From the NCBI GenBank assembly GCA_037954665.1, contig JBBMOL010000099.1, positions 1,984,001-2,048,000 of the forward strand: DNA of 64,000 nucleotides. Direction: 5' to 3'. Source of the stretch: Laguncularia racemosa. Taxonomy: Eukaryota > Streptophyta > Magnoliopsida > Myrtales > Combretaceae. A program made the position numbers and the translations under genes. Below are positions 11,878-23,940 of this stretch, piece by piece (the first letter of the stretch is position 1; every line of letters starts with the position of its first letter). The notes below the pieces were generated by a model, which did not search any database, was not told where the DNA came from, and saw only the letters and a list, made by a program, of their open reading frames with translations.

Positions 11878-14800
11878 TCAACCCACTGTTTGATCAGAAC
11901 TACTTGTGAACTGAGGAGAATGAGCAGATACTATTATCTGCGCCTGGCCAGGAGCTGGTGCAGGCATACCTAAGATAATGGGGAAGATAATTAGTTGAGA
12001 ATAGTTCTTCTCTCTTCTGCAAAATCTAAATATGATCAGAGATCCAGGATGAATATAGCTTAAATGCTGTATGACTTTAATTTAAACTATGCAACCATAA
12101 ATCCAGAATGCAATATAAGAGGCAAAGTGGCAAAGTAAGGTGAGAGATAGTTCAGATGGAGATACTTTCACATTGTCATATAACAACTCAAACATCCTTT
12201 AAAGTAAAACAGCTGAATAAGGTGCTTTCAAAAAGATATTGTAATTGGAGATAAGTAGATTGCATCATCAAAACAGTAGGTAAAAAACTAACGATAATTT
12301 ATAATTTAGTAATGTGAATCCAAGTGGCAGTTTATGGGCTAAAACTACCTCATTAACTCTAAGACATAGGTCTCATTTACTTCGCTGTAATAGCAATTTT
12401 ATTATGGCCCTGTGCCATGTGGAATACAAATTACAATGTTTAGTTGATTTTAACCACGGATAAAGTATTCGGATCAAAATACTGATTACATGAAATGCTG
12501 AAACCCCATTCCATTTTCAACCCCCTGAATCCCAATTACACGAAAAATGAACCCTTTTATTTCTCAAGTTAACCTCATCTGGACAATAACCAACACATAC
12601 CTCTTTCACAACAACACTGAAACGGAGGAAAAAAAAAGGAAAAATTGCTGAACCTCATACAACAGCTCCCAGATCTGTCGTCAGAGCACCAGCATCTCCT
12701 CTAGCTCCGTACCCTGTCCACCTCACCATCATTGCTGGGAGTCAGGCACCATCGTTGCAACTTGTATGCAGCTGGATTCGGCATCGAGCATTCCAGCCAC
12801 AGCATTGGGGTCCTCCCCAGCAGCTTCACTTATCACCACGGAGAAGTGGCTCTGCGACTTTGTGAAGGTGGTTGAGTTGGACTTTGAGTTTGTCCCGATT
12901 TTGACCCCAATTGAGGAATTATCTGGTTCAAGCTTCCAAATTGAACCAGATGAAGTGGTGACAGTTAATTTTATGCTCCAGCTATATAATCTATTGAGGG
13001 AGAGTCTGGTTGGAATCGAAAGCCACCCTCAGAATTGCTAAATCGATAAACCTGAAGGTGGTTACTTTGGGGGAGTATGAAGCCGGGTTGAACAGGGTTG
13101 GATTTGATGACTGAGTGAGAATTGGGTTGAGAAACTACGGGGCAATTTTCGAGTCATTGGAGGCAAATTTGGGCTGGGATTCAGGGGATAAGCTGGAGGT
13201 GGAGGAGATTTTGGTGGGACAATGGATCGCTGGGGTTATCAGAGGGGAAGAAGGCAGCGGGAGATGGGAGCGAATGGAGGATAAGGAGCAGTGGAGAGTA
13301 TTGATGGAGAATTCAGGTTTCAAACCGGTTTTGATAAGCCATTATGCGATGAGTCAAGCAAATATATTGATGTGGATTTTTAATTTTTATTGCATTAATG
13401 CAATGGGCATTTTAGTCTTTTTATTAACTAACCAAGACCCATTCCTTTTTTAATTGTTTCAACTAAACAGAGTAATATTAATTCAATGACATCAAAATAA
13501 ACACAGCAATACAAATTATAACTTTATTTCATTCATTAGTAATACTTATTCTATTATAGTCTTACTTTATTCAACGAAGTAAATGAGCTCATAGTCTGAA
13601 TTGAGGATGCCCATGAATGAAAGTTGAGGTAAGGAAAAAAATCTAAGTCGGGCACGGGAGAGAAATATTACCTCAAGAGAAGTTCTTAGATAAGATAGAA
13701 CTGAAATAAAAATTTGAAAAGCCAGCTTAATGTGAAAGTAAACCCCAATGCATTTGTTTAACTTTTGCTTTTTCTTTTTTGGCTAAGTAAATCTCAGGGC
13801 ATATCACTGTAGACCCCCTCAAGAAATAATCAATCAAAACTGAAACACCAAATACTTTTAACGCCATCAGATAAAAATAATATCTTCTAGCTGACAGCTA
13901 ATCATGCTTAGGAAAGAGCCTTAATGTAAGACCCTCGAAGATCACAGAAATTTGAAAAGAACCACTGTGAGCATGAAATGACTCATAGAATACATAAAAT
14001 AATTTGAAAAGAAATATTTACCAGAAGGAAATGTAGCCTGAATAGGGGAAATTGCAGCTGTTGTTGCTCCATTGACATTTGGTGCCCCGTACTGCATGAT
14101 GTGTTGACCTGGCATCCCATAGCCTGGGACTGGTGGATATCCATGACCACCAGAAGGTGGATGTCCTAACTGTCCAAAGGAGTAACCTGAGCTAGCAGCA
14201 CTAGGTACCCCATATATCTGATAATAATGCTGGGCTAAGTAAGGGTTGTAGACTCCCTAAGACATGGGGAAAGAGACCTTCAGTTTTTAATGACAAGAAT
14301 TTAAACTTGAATGACATGTATTTTAATTCTTTGCTAAAGATATTATGTATTAACCTGTGGATAGGCATACTCAGGTGAGTAAGTTGTATACCTGCAACCA
14401 AGAAAGTTACAGGATGTCTTAGCAAAAAATTCCACAGACAAATAAGGAACACCAAGAGCATTATTCCCCACTTAGACAATTATTTAAAGGACATATGACC
14501 AGCTAAACACTATCAATGTCCTCGTTGCTTCATGTGACCATGAAAGAGAAAAGCCAACTATTCATAAGGCATCATTGTTTCTGGTATAAACCAGTTGACG
14601 GCAAAATTATGCACAAAGTTCATACATCTGCAAGAACAGAACCGTTTGGAAAGTTTATGTGCCTGTAAATGAATACGTTTGACACTTCAAACTGTCTATA
14701 TGTCTCTGACTAAGAAAGCATTGAGATTCACCAGTGTTTATAAAGCTCCAAGGTCAACCAGAGAGCCACTTAACAGATGAAATTTATCACTTCATGATTG

Positions 14801-17800
14801 GTAGGCTGCCAAAGTTCATAAGAAGAACTAAATGACACAAAAATCCTCAATATGAAAATAATTTTTTTGGGACAATTGGGAATTTCCTGTGTAAGTTATG
14901 CAGGACTTGGGAATATCACGGAGTAGGAAGAAGCAATACAACAGCCATTTGAGCAGCTGGCAAAACACTATATCAACTTTGACTTAAACCATACAGCTAT
15001 TCTCTTTTCTTTCTTTCTTTTCTTTTTTGGTTTGGGTTGTGAAGGAGCAGGAGATATCAACTTCAAGACATCAGAGATGAAAACCAGCAAAAGAGATGAT
15101 GCTCAGGAGCCAATGAGACCTGAGAAGGAATTTTATAACTTACCCATAAGGTGAATATACAAATCCTGGCTGGTAACCATAAGAACCCGGTTGCTGGTAA
15201 TTGGGACTTCCAAGATGCCCTCTAGGTGTCTGTACGCCTCCCATGACAGGTACTATTGGTTTCATTCGACCTGATAAGAATAGAAAATCATTTAACATAT
15301 AAAAGGGGGAAAAAAATCATTTAACATATAAAAACAGGAATTATTGGTTTCATTCCACCTGATAAGAATAGAAAATCATTTAATATATAAAAGGGGGAAA
15401 AAGGAAAAATTGGTATCGGCTCCACAGATTACAACGGAGAACCAAAGCAACATGTGAGTCTTTACCATACAGGAGGGTCAGACAAATCTTAAATGTCATC
15501 ATGTATCTTCCATTAAGCCAATAGTAAATTCTACAATTCTCCAGGGAGATAAACAGGTAAAGATAATTTACCGCATTTGCAAAGTAAAGGAAGAAGAGCA
15601 GAATAAATGCATAACCCTCTTTCCAAGTAGCACTATTCTACAAATGGTTTCTCCAAAATTGAAGTGCATCTATTCCCAAATGCTAACACGAAAGATGAAC
15701 ATGAGCTCCAGCAATGAAAGTGTAAGGGAGTGGAAAGGTCGGTTTTTTAAAGACCCAGGCTCGATTCTTCACTATGCCAAAATCACTATTGAACTGAGGT
15801 TGGCCTAAAGGGCATTGCTGGGTTCCTTTGTGGTTTGGCAAGGTGAGTGGGTCCCAAGGACTCTTTGTTCCCCTGAGTTCTCCAAGTTCACCAGAAATAT
15901 ACAAGCACAGAATATGGGTCCATCTTTTCACATCTCAATTATCACACAACAGGCTCCTACTTCTGTAACTGATGCTTTGAATTGTGACATGTCAGGGACC
16001 AATCAACCCAAGTTAATGGAGAATATGGATGTGACTAACCTGATACCTCCAAACACATGAACTATCCAACAAGACACAAGCATTAGCTAAGTCTAATTTA
16101 TGAAGATTGTCCAAGAGATGCCCTGGTCAGATTTAATCCCAACATCTCATGCAATTTATTTCCTGCCTATATTAACTATTCTCATCAACTACTTTCCCTC
16201 CATAGTAACCATATGATATACATCAGCAAGTTCACAAATATTGAAGTCAAATTCCATGTAATTTCGACAAATTATCAATTGCCCCCCTAATTGAATCCCT
16301 TGACAATGGAAGAGCATTTGGGGACAGAGATGAAGGCCATTGAAATAACCACAAGTTGGAACCAAAATCTCCCAATGAAAATTTAGATAACTGGGTCAAT
16401 ACATTGAAAACTACTATCATGTGTATTCTATTAGCCTTTTCTTCTTGTCATGGGGGAGGAATGCAACCTCTATCACATGTCCATTAGAAATCTAGCTTCT
16501 TGTATGTTCCATGTGAATCAAGAAACAAAATGCAAAACAGACCGTTATCCTTAGAACTTGACCAACCTTTTTAGGAGCAAGCCAATGTCTTAGAAGTTGT
16601 GTGATCCAATAATTTATGAATGCCTACTAATTCCACTAAATACACAATCTGTACCCTCATTAAATCCACATTCCACACAAAGTAAGCATGGAATTTGGGG
16701 CTCCTGGAAATTATCTAAGGAGTTTGCAAGGTGGTTTTAATTGGAGGAGACATAGAATTCAGGGTGAAGAGGTTAGATATTTGTTATGTTATTGGTGTGA
16801 TCTAAATGGTTTAGAATTGTAAAATGAGTTATTGTATAAGCTTGTCAACATATCATGGAGTTCACATAATCTTCAACCATACTTTATAGCATTTTCGTTT
16901 TTTTTTTTTTTGGATAAGTAACCATAATTTATATTGTTTGTGCAAACGTCCTGTCATATACTCGAAATTTTTTAAATGTTCTTAATTTGACTGAGCATCT
17001 CCTTTACAAAAATTTTCAGTGACTCCTCAAGTCTCTTGATGTCCAACAATTGGATTTTGTACACAATTTCCAAGAGAGGCTATGCTTCGATACCAATCAA
17101 TGCATGCATAACAGAAAACAGCAAAAGAAAGGAACATGAGACAATGAAACATAGAAAAAGGATAGTAAGTCAATGATCTAAGTCTATCTTGATGAGAAAT
17201 TTGAAGACACTTATACAATATTTTGTGTTTTCTGAAATCCTAATACATTTTAACAATCAATATAAATGCTTTTCCCAGATACATTAACTCTCATGGACTA
17301 CTTTTCCCTCCATAACCAAGGAAATACAGCTAGCACGCAATCAATAGGCCAGCAACCATTTGAGTATGATAACACATAATACTTCCACAATGCACAAATT
17401 TTGAAACAAAAGAACAGCAATAAAAGAGCAGCCATTACCGTAATATAGCGGTGGCCGCATTCTTCCAAGGGCAGCCAAATTACAATTAGCCCTTCTACCA
17501 TCAATCACTGGACTCGGATTCTCACAGGCCCTCCTTGCCGATTCAGGATCACGGAATGTCACCTAACCTCCATATAAAACCCAATACAAGTATAACCACA
17601 TCACAGCTGTAATCAACAGCATTGTATCACCGTGATAACATTATTATAACAACCACATTAACAAAGTCCACTAAAACCATTATCACTATATCAAATCAGC
17701 AACAATTCACATCATGGCTTAAACTTTAAAGATAATTACAACTCTGACAATAAAGAAGCACTTACAAAGCCATAGCCTTTGGATCGACCAGTGTTCTTAT

Positions 17801-17963
17801 CAGTGATCACAACTGCTTCAAGAATATCACCAAAATGCTCAAAGTGACGTCTCAATGTGTCGCTTTGTGTCTCCCAAGCTAGACCACCCACAAACACTTT
17901 AGTATAAGTTGTATCTCCAACACCAGCAAATGGAGAACCTGGTACTTGCTGATGATATGCCAT
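11878..17963 (-). CDS. RRM RNA-binding protein, ARP1 / RBM24-38-like, six coding exons
   Basis: The predicted protein has 270 residues and one RNA-recognition motif near its N-terminus. Coding exons, all with GT-AG borders and matching phases, are 17963-17766, 17562-17439, 15270-15144, 14391-14355, 14256-14022 and 11969-11878 (813 nt including TGA). Residues 22-30 are the RNP2 strand (KVFVGGLAW). Residues 62-69 are the RNP1 strand (KGYGFVTF), which intron 1 splits between Phe66 and Val67. The RRM ends near residue 98 with ANCNLAALG. The remaining about 170 residues are rich in Gly, Pro, Tyr and Gln, a low-complexity tail typical of this family. Arabidopsis ARP1, a nuclear protein linked to ABA-regulated germination, is the closest named relative I recall; binding of mRNA for post-transcriptional control is inferred. 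The ATG sits 12 codons before the conserved TTYTKVFVGG start of the domain. No stop or frameshift breaks the model. Confidence 0.85.
12766..13400 (+). pseudogene. GRAS transcription factor pseudogene (SCL4/SCL7-like C-terminal half), antisense in intron 5 of the RRM gene
   Basis: The first frame (12766-13041) reads SIPATALGSSPAASL, WLCDFVKVVELDFEFVPIL and DEVVTVNFMLQLYNLL. This corresponds to the region from the end of VHIID through leucine repeat II of GRAS proteins of the SCL4/7 group. A one-base shift near 13030 moves the match to a second frame: LRIAKSINLKVVTLGEYEAG, then an in-frame TGA at 13112-13114, then YGAIFESLEANLGWDSGD, ERMEDKEQWRVLMENSGF and SHYAMSQANILMW. That is the PFYRE-to-SAW region. 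The N-terminal half with the VHIID core is missing and the final SAW residues are lost. SCL4/7 genes are usually intronless, so a processed copy cannot be told from a DNA fragment. It is not functional as a GRAS factor. It could be spliced out with the host intron. Confidence 0.78.
15250..15400 (-). repeat. Tandem duplication copying the exon 3 acceptor into intron 2
   Basis: The segment around the intron 2 / exon 3 border (15250-15310) is repeated at about 15338-15400. Both copies contain, on the minus strand, CTATTCTTATCAG followed by GTSGAATGAAACCAATA. The true exon 3 starts at 15270. The copy offers an identical AG acceptor with exon-like bases starting at 15358, 88 nt upstream. Use of the copy would shift the frame and reach a TAA within about 12 codons, so it should be selected against or yield decay substrates. 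Confidence 0.7.
15690..15860 (+). mobile_element. Possible SINE-like insertion in intron 2
   Basis: A pol III A-box-like word (GTGTAAGGGAGTGG, about 15719) is followed about 35 bp later by a B-box-like GGCTCGATTC (about 15758), the spacing of a tRNA-derived SINE head. The body is less AT-rich than the intron. No poly-A tail or flanking duplication was confirmed, so this remains a guess. Confidence 0.25.
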
Positions 17964-18640
17964 GAAAATTCAACAAAAGGAAAAAGAAAAGAAAACCACA
18001 CTGATTATACTAAAAGAAATTAAACCCACTTCCAAACAATGAACTTTGTTACAAAATTCATGTGACCCTTAATTACTAAACCTTAAAAGTTTTGAACTTT
18101 AATAGACATAACATAGTGAAAAAAAATGATAAGAAGAACAAAGACCCAATATTGAAAACTCAAAACAACACTTAACAAACTAAAAGACTCAAACTACTTC
18201 CAAGAAAGAACTTCTAATTTAAATCCATGTGACCCTTAATTACCGAAGTTCAATGATTTGAACTTGAAATGATAAGGAGCAAAGACACAGTATCGAAAGA
18301 AAAGGGAACTTGAAGCTAGTGTGATCAGAAAGAAGAAAGAAACCCTAACAAACACAGTAATGGTGTTTTGAGAATTAAAAAGAAAAATAATAAAAAAGGA
18401 AAGAAAATAAAAAGGAAGAAGCAAAAGCTGGGAGTTAAACTATAATTGATGGATCAAAAAAGAACAGGGTATGTAGGGGGATTGGTGGTGAAGTTGAATG
18501 GGAACATGAGTAAGTATGATGATGACGATGACATGGGAGGTGTTGTTTGTGGAAAAAAGGCTGATCAAGGTGAGCTGGATTTTCAGAATCTTCGGGACCC
18601 TTACTTTGTCTGCCGTACAAGCCCATTAGAATTTAGAATT
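17964..18640 (-). promoter_or_regulatory. Upstream region and probable 5' UTR of the RRM gene
   Basis: The minus strand here is CT-rich (runs such as CTTTCTTCTTTCTG near 18330), typical of plant 5' leaders, and extends about 450 bp above the ATG. A TGGGCTTG word (about 18620, minus strand) resembles the site II / TCP-type element found upstream of many housekeeping plant genes. No clean TATA box is seen, so the transcription start is unresolved. A tandem duplication at 18029-18304 lies inside the leader or a leader intron. Confidence 0.4.
18029..18304. repeat. About 165-bp tandem duplication upstream of the RRM start codon
   Basis: Two copies share ACTTCCAA, then CATGTGACCCTTAATTAC, then TTTGAACTT and AATGATAAG in the same order. 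They start near 18029 and near 18196. They have diverged by small indels. Both lie within 350 bp of the ATG, so any binding site or splice signal in the unit is present twice. Confidence 0.65.
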
Positions 18641-19349
18641 TGTGTTTTTTCACTTTACTTTGTTTTCGTTTCCTTTCCTTTTCTTTTCTTTTTTTTTTTT
18701 AACAATTTCTTATTTTTATATTTAACTGAAACTATTACAAGAAACAGAAATTATTTGCTTATTTCTTAAATCTATATGTATGAAAATGTATTAATCTATT
18801 AAGACTTTGTAACCTACTCAAATGAATGTTAATATTCAAATTGAATGGATTATATTTAAGTTTTATTTATCTATTATAATTATAAAATAAATAAATAAAT
18901 AAATCCCCTTTCTTATTAGTAGGAATGTACAACCATAATGATATGAGTGATTTATTATCAAAAATTATATTTTTGAATTTGAAATTATCAAATTATATGA
19001 AAACTTTCAAATTTAAAATTATCATTTTGCATAACATCATCTCCATTAGTAAGAACTTTAAGGAAATCTTTAAGGTTTTATATCAAAATTTAAGAAAACT
19101 CTATTATATAATATCATATTTGGTATATAAAAATGACTTGGAATGGACTATATTGGAATAGTATCAAGAATAGAATGACAAATCCAATCTTATACTTAAA
19201 AATGTCTACAAAATTGTTGATTCAATTTATATGTTATATTTGACTGTAGCATATTCAAAATAAAATGGCATGTTTATATAGTAAGGGTAAAATTGAATTG
19301 CGATTCCATCTCCCCAAAGATGAAAAGGTGAAATCGAATTCCTATTTAA
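18641..19349. other. AT-rich intergenic DNA
   Basis: A pyrimidine-rich run at 18655-18705 and an (AAAT)n run at 18885-18903 are visible. No gene is recognised; the open frame at 18925-19161 is AT-biased and unlike known proteins. Confidence 0.4.
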
Positions 19350-19773
19350 CAATGAAATGACTAACTCTAAGGAATCATGATTTTGACTTTTTAAAATGCT
19401 TCTAAAGATAGGAAAACGAATCAAAACTCGAGATTGCAATTTCATTCCAGGTCTTTATACATGTCATGAGAACCTTGTTGTCATGCTTGATATGTAGGAA
19501 TGGTTCGAATGGAATAACCTAAAATAGAATAGAATGATTAATAATGAAATCTTAATTCCTTTTTTTAAGTTTAAAAATTAAAATTTTACTAAAAAATAAA
19601 ATTTTAATTTTAGAAAATTACAATTTTATTTTTTAAAAGTGCATCCAAATACATAAATAAGAGTGAAATTAGAATTTAGAATTGCAAATCTATTTTTACT
19701 CCTTTCATAGTTTATTTGGTAAAGTTTTTAAAAAGTTTCTCAAGATTTTTTTTATATACTTTTAGGGCTCTAT

Positions 19774-19814
<41 letters not shown>

Positions 19815-20510
19815 ATTAAAAGAATGTTGAAACTGGGTTTGCAGCGAGTAAATAGCAACTTGTGTTGCCTAATCTGACAAATGTTCGGGAAAAAAATAAA
19901 AAAAATAATAGAAGCAACAGGTCCTTCACAGAGGACCACTGCTACGGCCAGGATTGCAATTTATTGGTTCAATGGAATGGTCGAGAATCATAATATTGGT
20001 TTTTGAAAATACTTTCAAAGATCGAAAAACAAATAAAAAATCCGGATTATAATTTCATTTTAGAATGATTCAAATAAAATAATCTAAAATTAAATTAAAT
20101 TAAATAGAATGATCAACAATGGTATCTTGATTCCCTCTTATAAGTTTAAAAATTAAAATCTTACTTAAAAATAAAATTTTAATTTAAAAAATTAAAATTT
20201 AGCTTTTTTAAATACATCCAAACATATAAATTAGAATAAAACTAAAATCTAGAACTGCAAATTCATTCCTAAAGATTTTTTTTATATATTACTTCAGGGT
20301 CCTATATTATATAATATTATATATATTATATAATTTATATATATATATATTTATATTAAAAGAATGTTGAAACTAGGTTTGCAGCGAATAAATAGCAACA
20401 TGTGTAGCCTAATCTGACAAGTGTTAGGGAAAAAAATATAAAATAATAATAGAAATAACAGGTCCTTCACAGAGGACCACTGCTAGGGCCAGGATTGGAA
20501 TTTGATTGGT
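19350..20510. repeat. Tandem duplication of about 540-600 bp
   Basis: The unit is repeated at about 19350-19960 and 19965-20510. Shared blocks in order are AAGTTTAAAAATTAAAAT, a (TA)n tract, AAGAATGTTGAAACT, GGTTTGCAGCGARTAAATAG and CAGGTCCTTCACAGAGGACC. The last block forms a small hairpin (GGTCC...GGACC). The unit is non-coding and I do not recognise its family. Confidence 0.65.
19778..19808. repeat. (TA)n microsatellite
   Basis: Pure alternating TA inside the first unit of the 19350-20510 duplication. The second unit has a more broken version near 20310-20350, consistent with slippage after duplication. Confidence 0.85.
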
Positions 20511-22249
20511 GGTAACCTTGTAGGTGCTTGACATGGGGTGCTTTGCATACAGGTTTTGTATCAAGCACCATTGATAAAGATGCTTTAACTACTCCATAAT
20601 TATATTATTTTCTTTTAAGGAGAGTTAAATGTTTTGGTACTTAATAAATAATACACAAAAAAGCTCATGGTTCTTCTCCATTAAGTACAGCTATCAATTG
20701 TTAGTTTACAATTTTCTTAAGAGAAATAGTTAATTTGATAATTTTTCATGTTATAACAAAACCCCAACTTTCGTTTTAAATAATATAGATGACACCCTTT
20801 TTTATCGCACTGTGTATCATAATTTATATATTAATGGATATTACACTCGTGTTATGGATGCTAAAATATAGTAATAAAATTATAAATAAAATTACTTTAA
20901 AATATAGTTTCTTTCTATATTATAGTTATTATTTATCAAAAAAATAAATAGATATTTTATAAATTCATTCTTATAACTTCTCTACACCCATTTATTATAA
21001 CTTCTATTCCACTCTTCTAAATAGTAACCTAATTGTAATTTTTACATTGTTTTTTTCACTTAATAATATAAATCAATATAATATTTTTAAACACGTGAGA
21101 CACAAATAATTCATGTGCTTTAATATAATATATAATCTATATACAATCTCTGAAAAATGGGTAAAACCCTTTTCTTTTTATGACTCCCTTTCTTAACTGT
21201 GACATGTATCTCAATGATTGAGATGAGAGAAGGGGAGATTGGAAATGCGAGCAGTTCAGTTGATAAACGTGATGACATGAGGATGTACTCAACATAATAC
21301 AAACGCAACATGAAACACATATTGATATTGGATATTTAAGACACTAATAATCTGTTTATTTTGTCGTATGGAATAAATAAGAAATTGAACTATAATTTAA
21401 TAAAAAATAAATATAAATATAATCATCATTATATGTTTATTATGTTATTCAATTGATGTAAAACATTTTAAGATATTATATTTGAATAAAATGAAAAATA
21501 TCAATTACATCTTAGTATAGTCAATGGGATTAAAATAATGTAATTTACAAAAAAAAAGATATTTTAAATATGAATTACTATTCGATATTTTAGAAAATAA
21601 CTTTATCAAAAATAGTTATTTATTATCTAAAATAAAACCAAATATTATAATAGCATTTTTTTATGAAATAAAGAGAAATAAAATAGCTATTTTTCAAAAG
21701 TAAATGTACAATGAGTTAATATTAAATACACATTCTTCAGTTTTCAAAATGAAATAAGTGACCAATAACATAATACAATGATGCTTCATGTACTGTAACA
21801 CTATTATATCAAAACTCAAAAGCATATCATAGGTCCATGTCGGGATAAAACCGAATATTATAAATGAAGTATATAAAATGAAAGTTGAAAATTTTGACCA
21901 GCCAACATCATCCTTGCCCGTTAATATTTACACCCTTTAACAATTAAACTTAGAGTTGGTAATTAAATTAACATTTTTGTTTTATGTTTGAATCTATACG
22001 GATTTATATCTAAAAATCATAACCTTTAATATAATTCATTTATTAAGTATATTTAAAAACTTAAATCTATAATCTTACCCATTTATAAAATTGTTGTATT
22101 TTGTATTTGGATTGATTCATAATATATCAATTAAGGAAATTCTAAAATAAATATATCATAATTATTGAATTTCTATTTGAAAATAATTTTTGAAAGGATT
22201 ATTGTCTTCAATTCGCTTAAATCTTGCAAAGGATTATTATATTAAAAAA
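20511..22249. other. AT-rich intergenic DNA
   Basis: I see no gene, structural RNA or clear transposon end in this stretch. Confidence 0.4.
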
Positions 22250-22480
22250 ATATATCATCTTACGTTTTCTTCATGTTCTTTTAGTTCCTCTATTTTTGAA
22301 ATCATATTTATGCTCCAAAATATTTAAAAAATGTACATTTTTCTATTATAGGCCTATTTTAGGGAATCTAATGTCATCTTTTAAGGGTTTTGGATAGAAA
22401 TGCACAAATTGAAAAATAAGGGGGCAAAGTATTAATAAACAAACATAAGTTGGCATATTTGTAATTTGACATTTTTTGAA
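22250..22480. mobile_element. Small inverted-repeat MITE, decayed
   Basis: The left arm (about 22255-22320, CTTACGTTTTCTTCATG...CTATTTTTGAAATC) resembles the reverse complement of about 22395-22470 (AACTTATGTTTG...CTTATTTTTCAATT). The arms are about 60 bp around a short centre. The architecture matches the better-preserved element at 22981-23195. Confidence 0.45.
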
Positions 22481-22980
22481 ATATAATGAAGGAAAAATGA
22501 CAACTAAAATTAAAAGTTTTGGTAAGTAATTAAATAATTAAAAAAAAAAGTAGAATCCAAAGTTTATTACTTCCTTTAATTTTCAATTAAACTCAAAGTA
22601 TCATGGCTTTTATTTTTTTTTTCCAATCTTTATAAAATACATAATTGGCAAAAACATTAAAATTGAAAAGTAAACAACATCAAACTAGCATAATAATATG
22701 ATTCAATGATTCAACCATTTACAAACGGAATAAAATCCTTTTATTTTTTATTTTTTTTTGTTTTAGACCACTTCACTTAAATTCTTTTATTCCTTAAACT
22801 TCAACCACTTTTTTGAAAGGTATGAATTATATAACATCAATATTTTTAGCCTTTAATCATTCAAACATTAATTATCTTACAATAAATTTTGGAGTTTAAT
22901 TCTCTTAATTATTTATTAATTTATTTATTGAATTTTTTTATTTTAGTTATCATTTTTCCTTTCTAAAATTAGAAAAAAAG

Positions 22981-23195
22981 GGTAAATTGCAAGTACAATT
23001 CCTTATGTTCGCTTCATGTGCATTTAACTTCTTTATCTCTGAAATTATGGGTTTATTTTAATTGCTAGATTCCTGTTTTGGGGTCTAAATGGGCATTTTA
23101 AAAAGATTTGGAGACCAAAAGTACAATTTCAAGGAAAGGGGAGCTATGTGCACATAAAGTAAACTTAAGGGAGTGTATTTACAATTTATCTAAAA
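22981..23195. mobile_element. Inverted-repeat MITE of about 215 bp
   Basis: The arms GGGTAAATTGCAAGTACAAT (left) and GATAAATTGTAAATACACTC (right, read inverted) continue as imperfect inverted repeats of about 65 bp. They share CTTATGTT...TTCATGTGCA-type and AAATT words. Long-armed MITEs with GGGTAAATTRCAA ends are familiar from many plants, often of Mutator-like origin. No coding capacity. Confidence 0.55.
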
Positions 23196-23309
23196 ATTTA
23201 TATCGTAATTGTTGTGTATGTTAATCCACATCATTTCAATTCAATTTTTACTAAAAATACTAATTGATTTCATGTCTATATGAAGACAAAGCTTGACAAT
23301 GGTATAAAT

Positions 23310-23757
23310 TGTTGATAAGCCATCTCAACCAAGGGCCCAAGTCTAACTCAAGCCCATGTCTAGCTTTACATAGGAGGCTCGGCCATAAGCCCAAGTAGGA
23401 GCCTAGCTTTTCCCTTCATGGTTCTTAAACTTAATTAACTATAGATAAGATTAACTGTAGATTATTAGCTCCTATAGTAGCCTACTCTTCCACTACTTGA
23501 ATACTTCAAAAGTGTAGTCATGGACATTCTCCACAACCAATTGTAGCTTAAGGTCATCTATAAATACTCATGACCGTCCATGGGTAAAGGGATTGGAACC
23601 TCTAAGCTCTCTTACTCTCTTTACGTTGATTTCCTTACTTCAACTAGCTTTCTAACTTGAGTGTTGCAGTAATAATGTCAAACGGTCCTAACATCCCCAA
23701 TAGCTCATTGTTTCTTGTGTTCTCTAGATTCACACATCATCCCCAAATCCTCAAACA
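23310..23757 (+). mobile_element. 5' LTR of a Ty3/gypsy element, internal part truncated
   Basis: The segment starts TGTTGATAAGCC and ends CTCAAACA. It has a promoter-like TATAAATACTCATG at about 23560 and a leader (TCTCTTACTCTCTTTACG, GTGTTGCAGTAATAATG) typical of Ty3/gypsy LTRs. Right after it comes TTTGGCACCGTCTTTTAG, which resembles the TTTGGCGCCGTCTGTGGGA-type primer site that follows many plant Ty3 LTRs. About 170 bp of leader-like sequence (to about 23940) follows and then similarity ends. No second LTR was found, so the copy is truncated. Confidence 0.58.
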
Positions 23758-23761
23758 AAAT

Positions 23762-23780
23762 TTGGCACCGTCTTTTAGTA
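23762..23780 (+). promoter_or_regulatory. Primer-binding-site remnant of the truncated Ty3 element
   Basis: TTGGCACCGTCTTTTAG starts a few bases beyond the LTR's terminal CA. The TGGCRCC core fits a tRNA 3' end ending in CCA. Compared with the usual TGGCGCC it has one G-to-A change, the kind of decay expected at a methylated CpG. Confidence 0.5.
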
Positions 23781-23940
23781 AACCATAACAACGACTAGCA
23801 GTATTAGACCTAAATCCAAAAATGTTGACAACACACCTATCCAAATACATCACCAAATTTAGACCTCAAACCTAAAACAATAAAACCCCTAGGGCAAGGA
23901 AGATAGATTGGCCCGTTTAAAACAGATGCTTGCGAACCTC

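Noticed and set aside
18446..18769. 107-codon plus-strand frame opposite the RRM promoter
   Set aside because: It is the antisense of the CT-rich leader and promoter of the RRM gene, with an Asp run from a GAT repeat. No motif is present.
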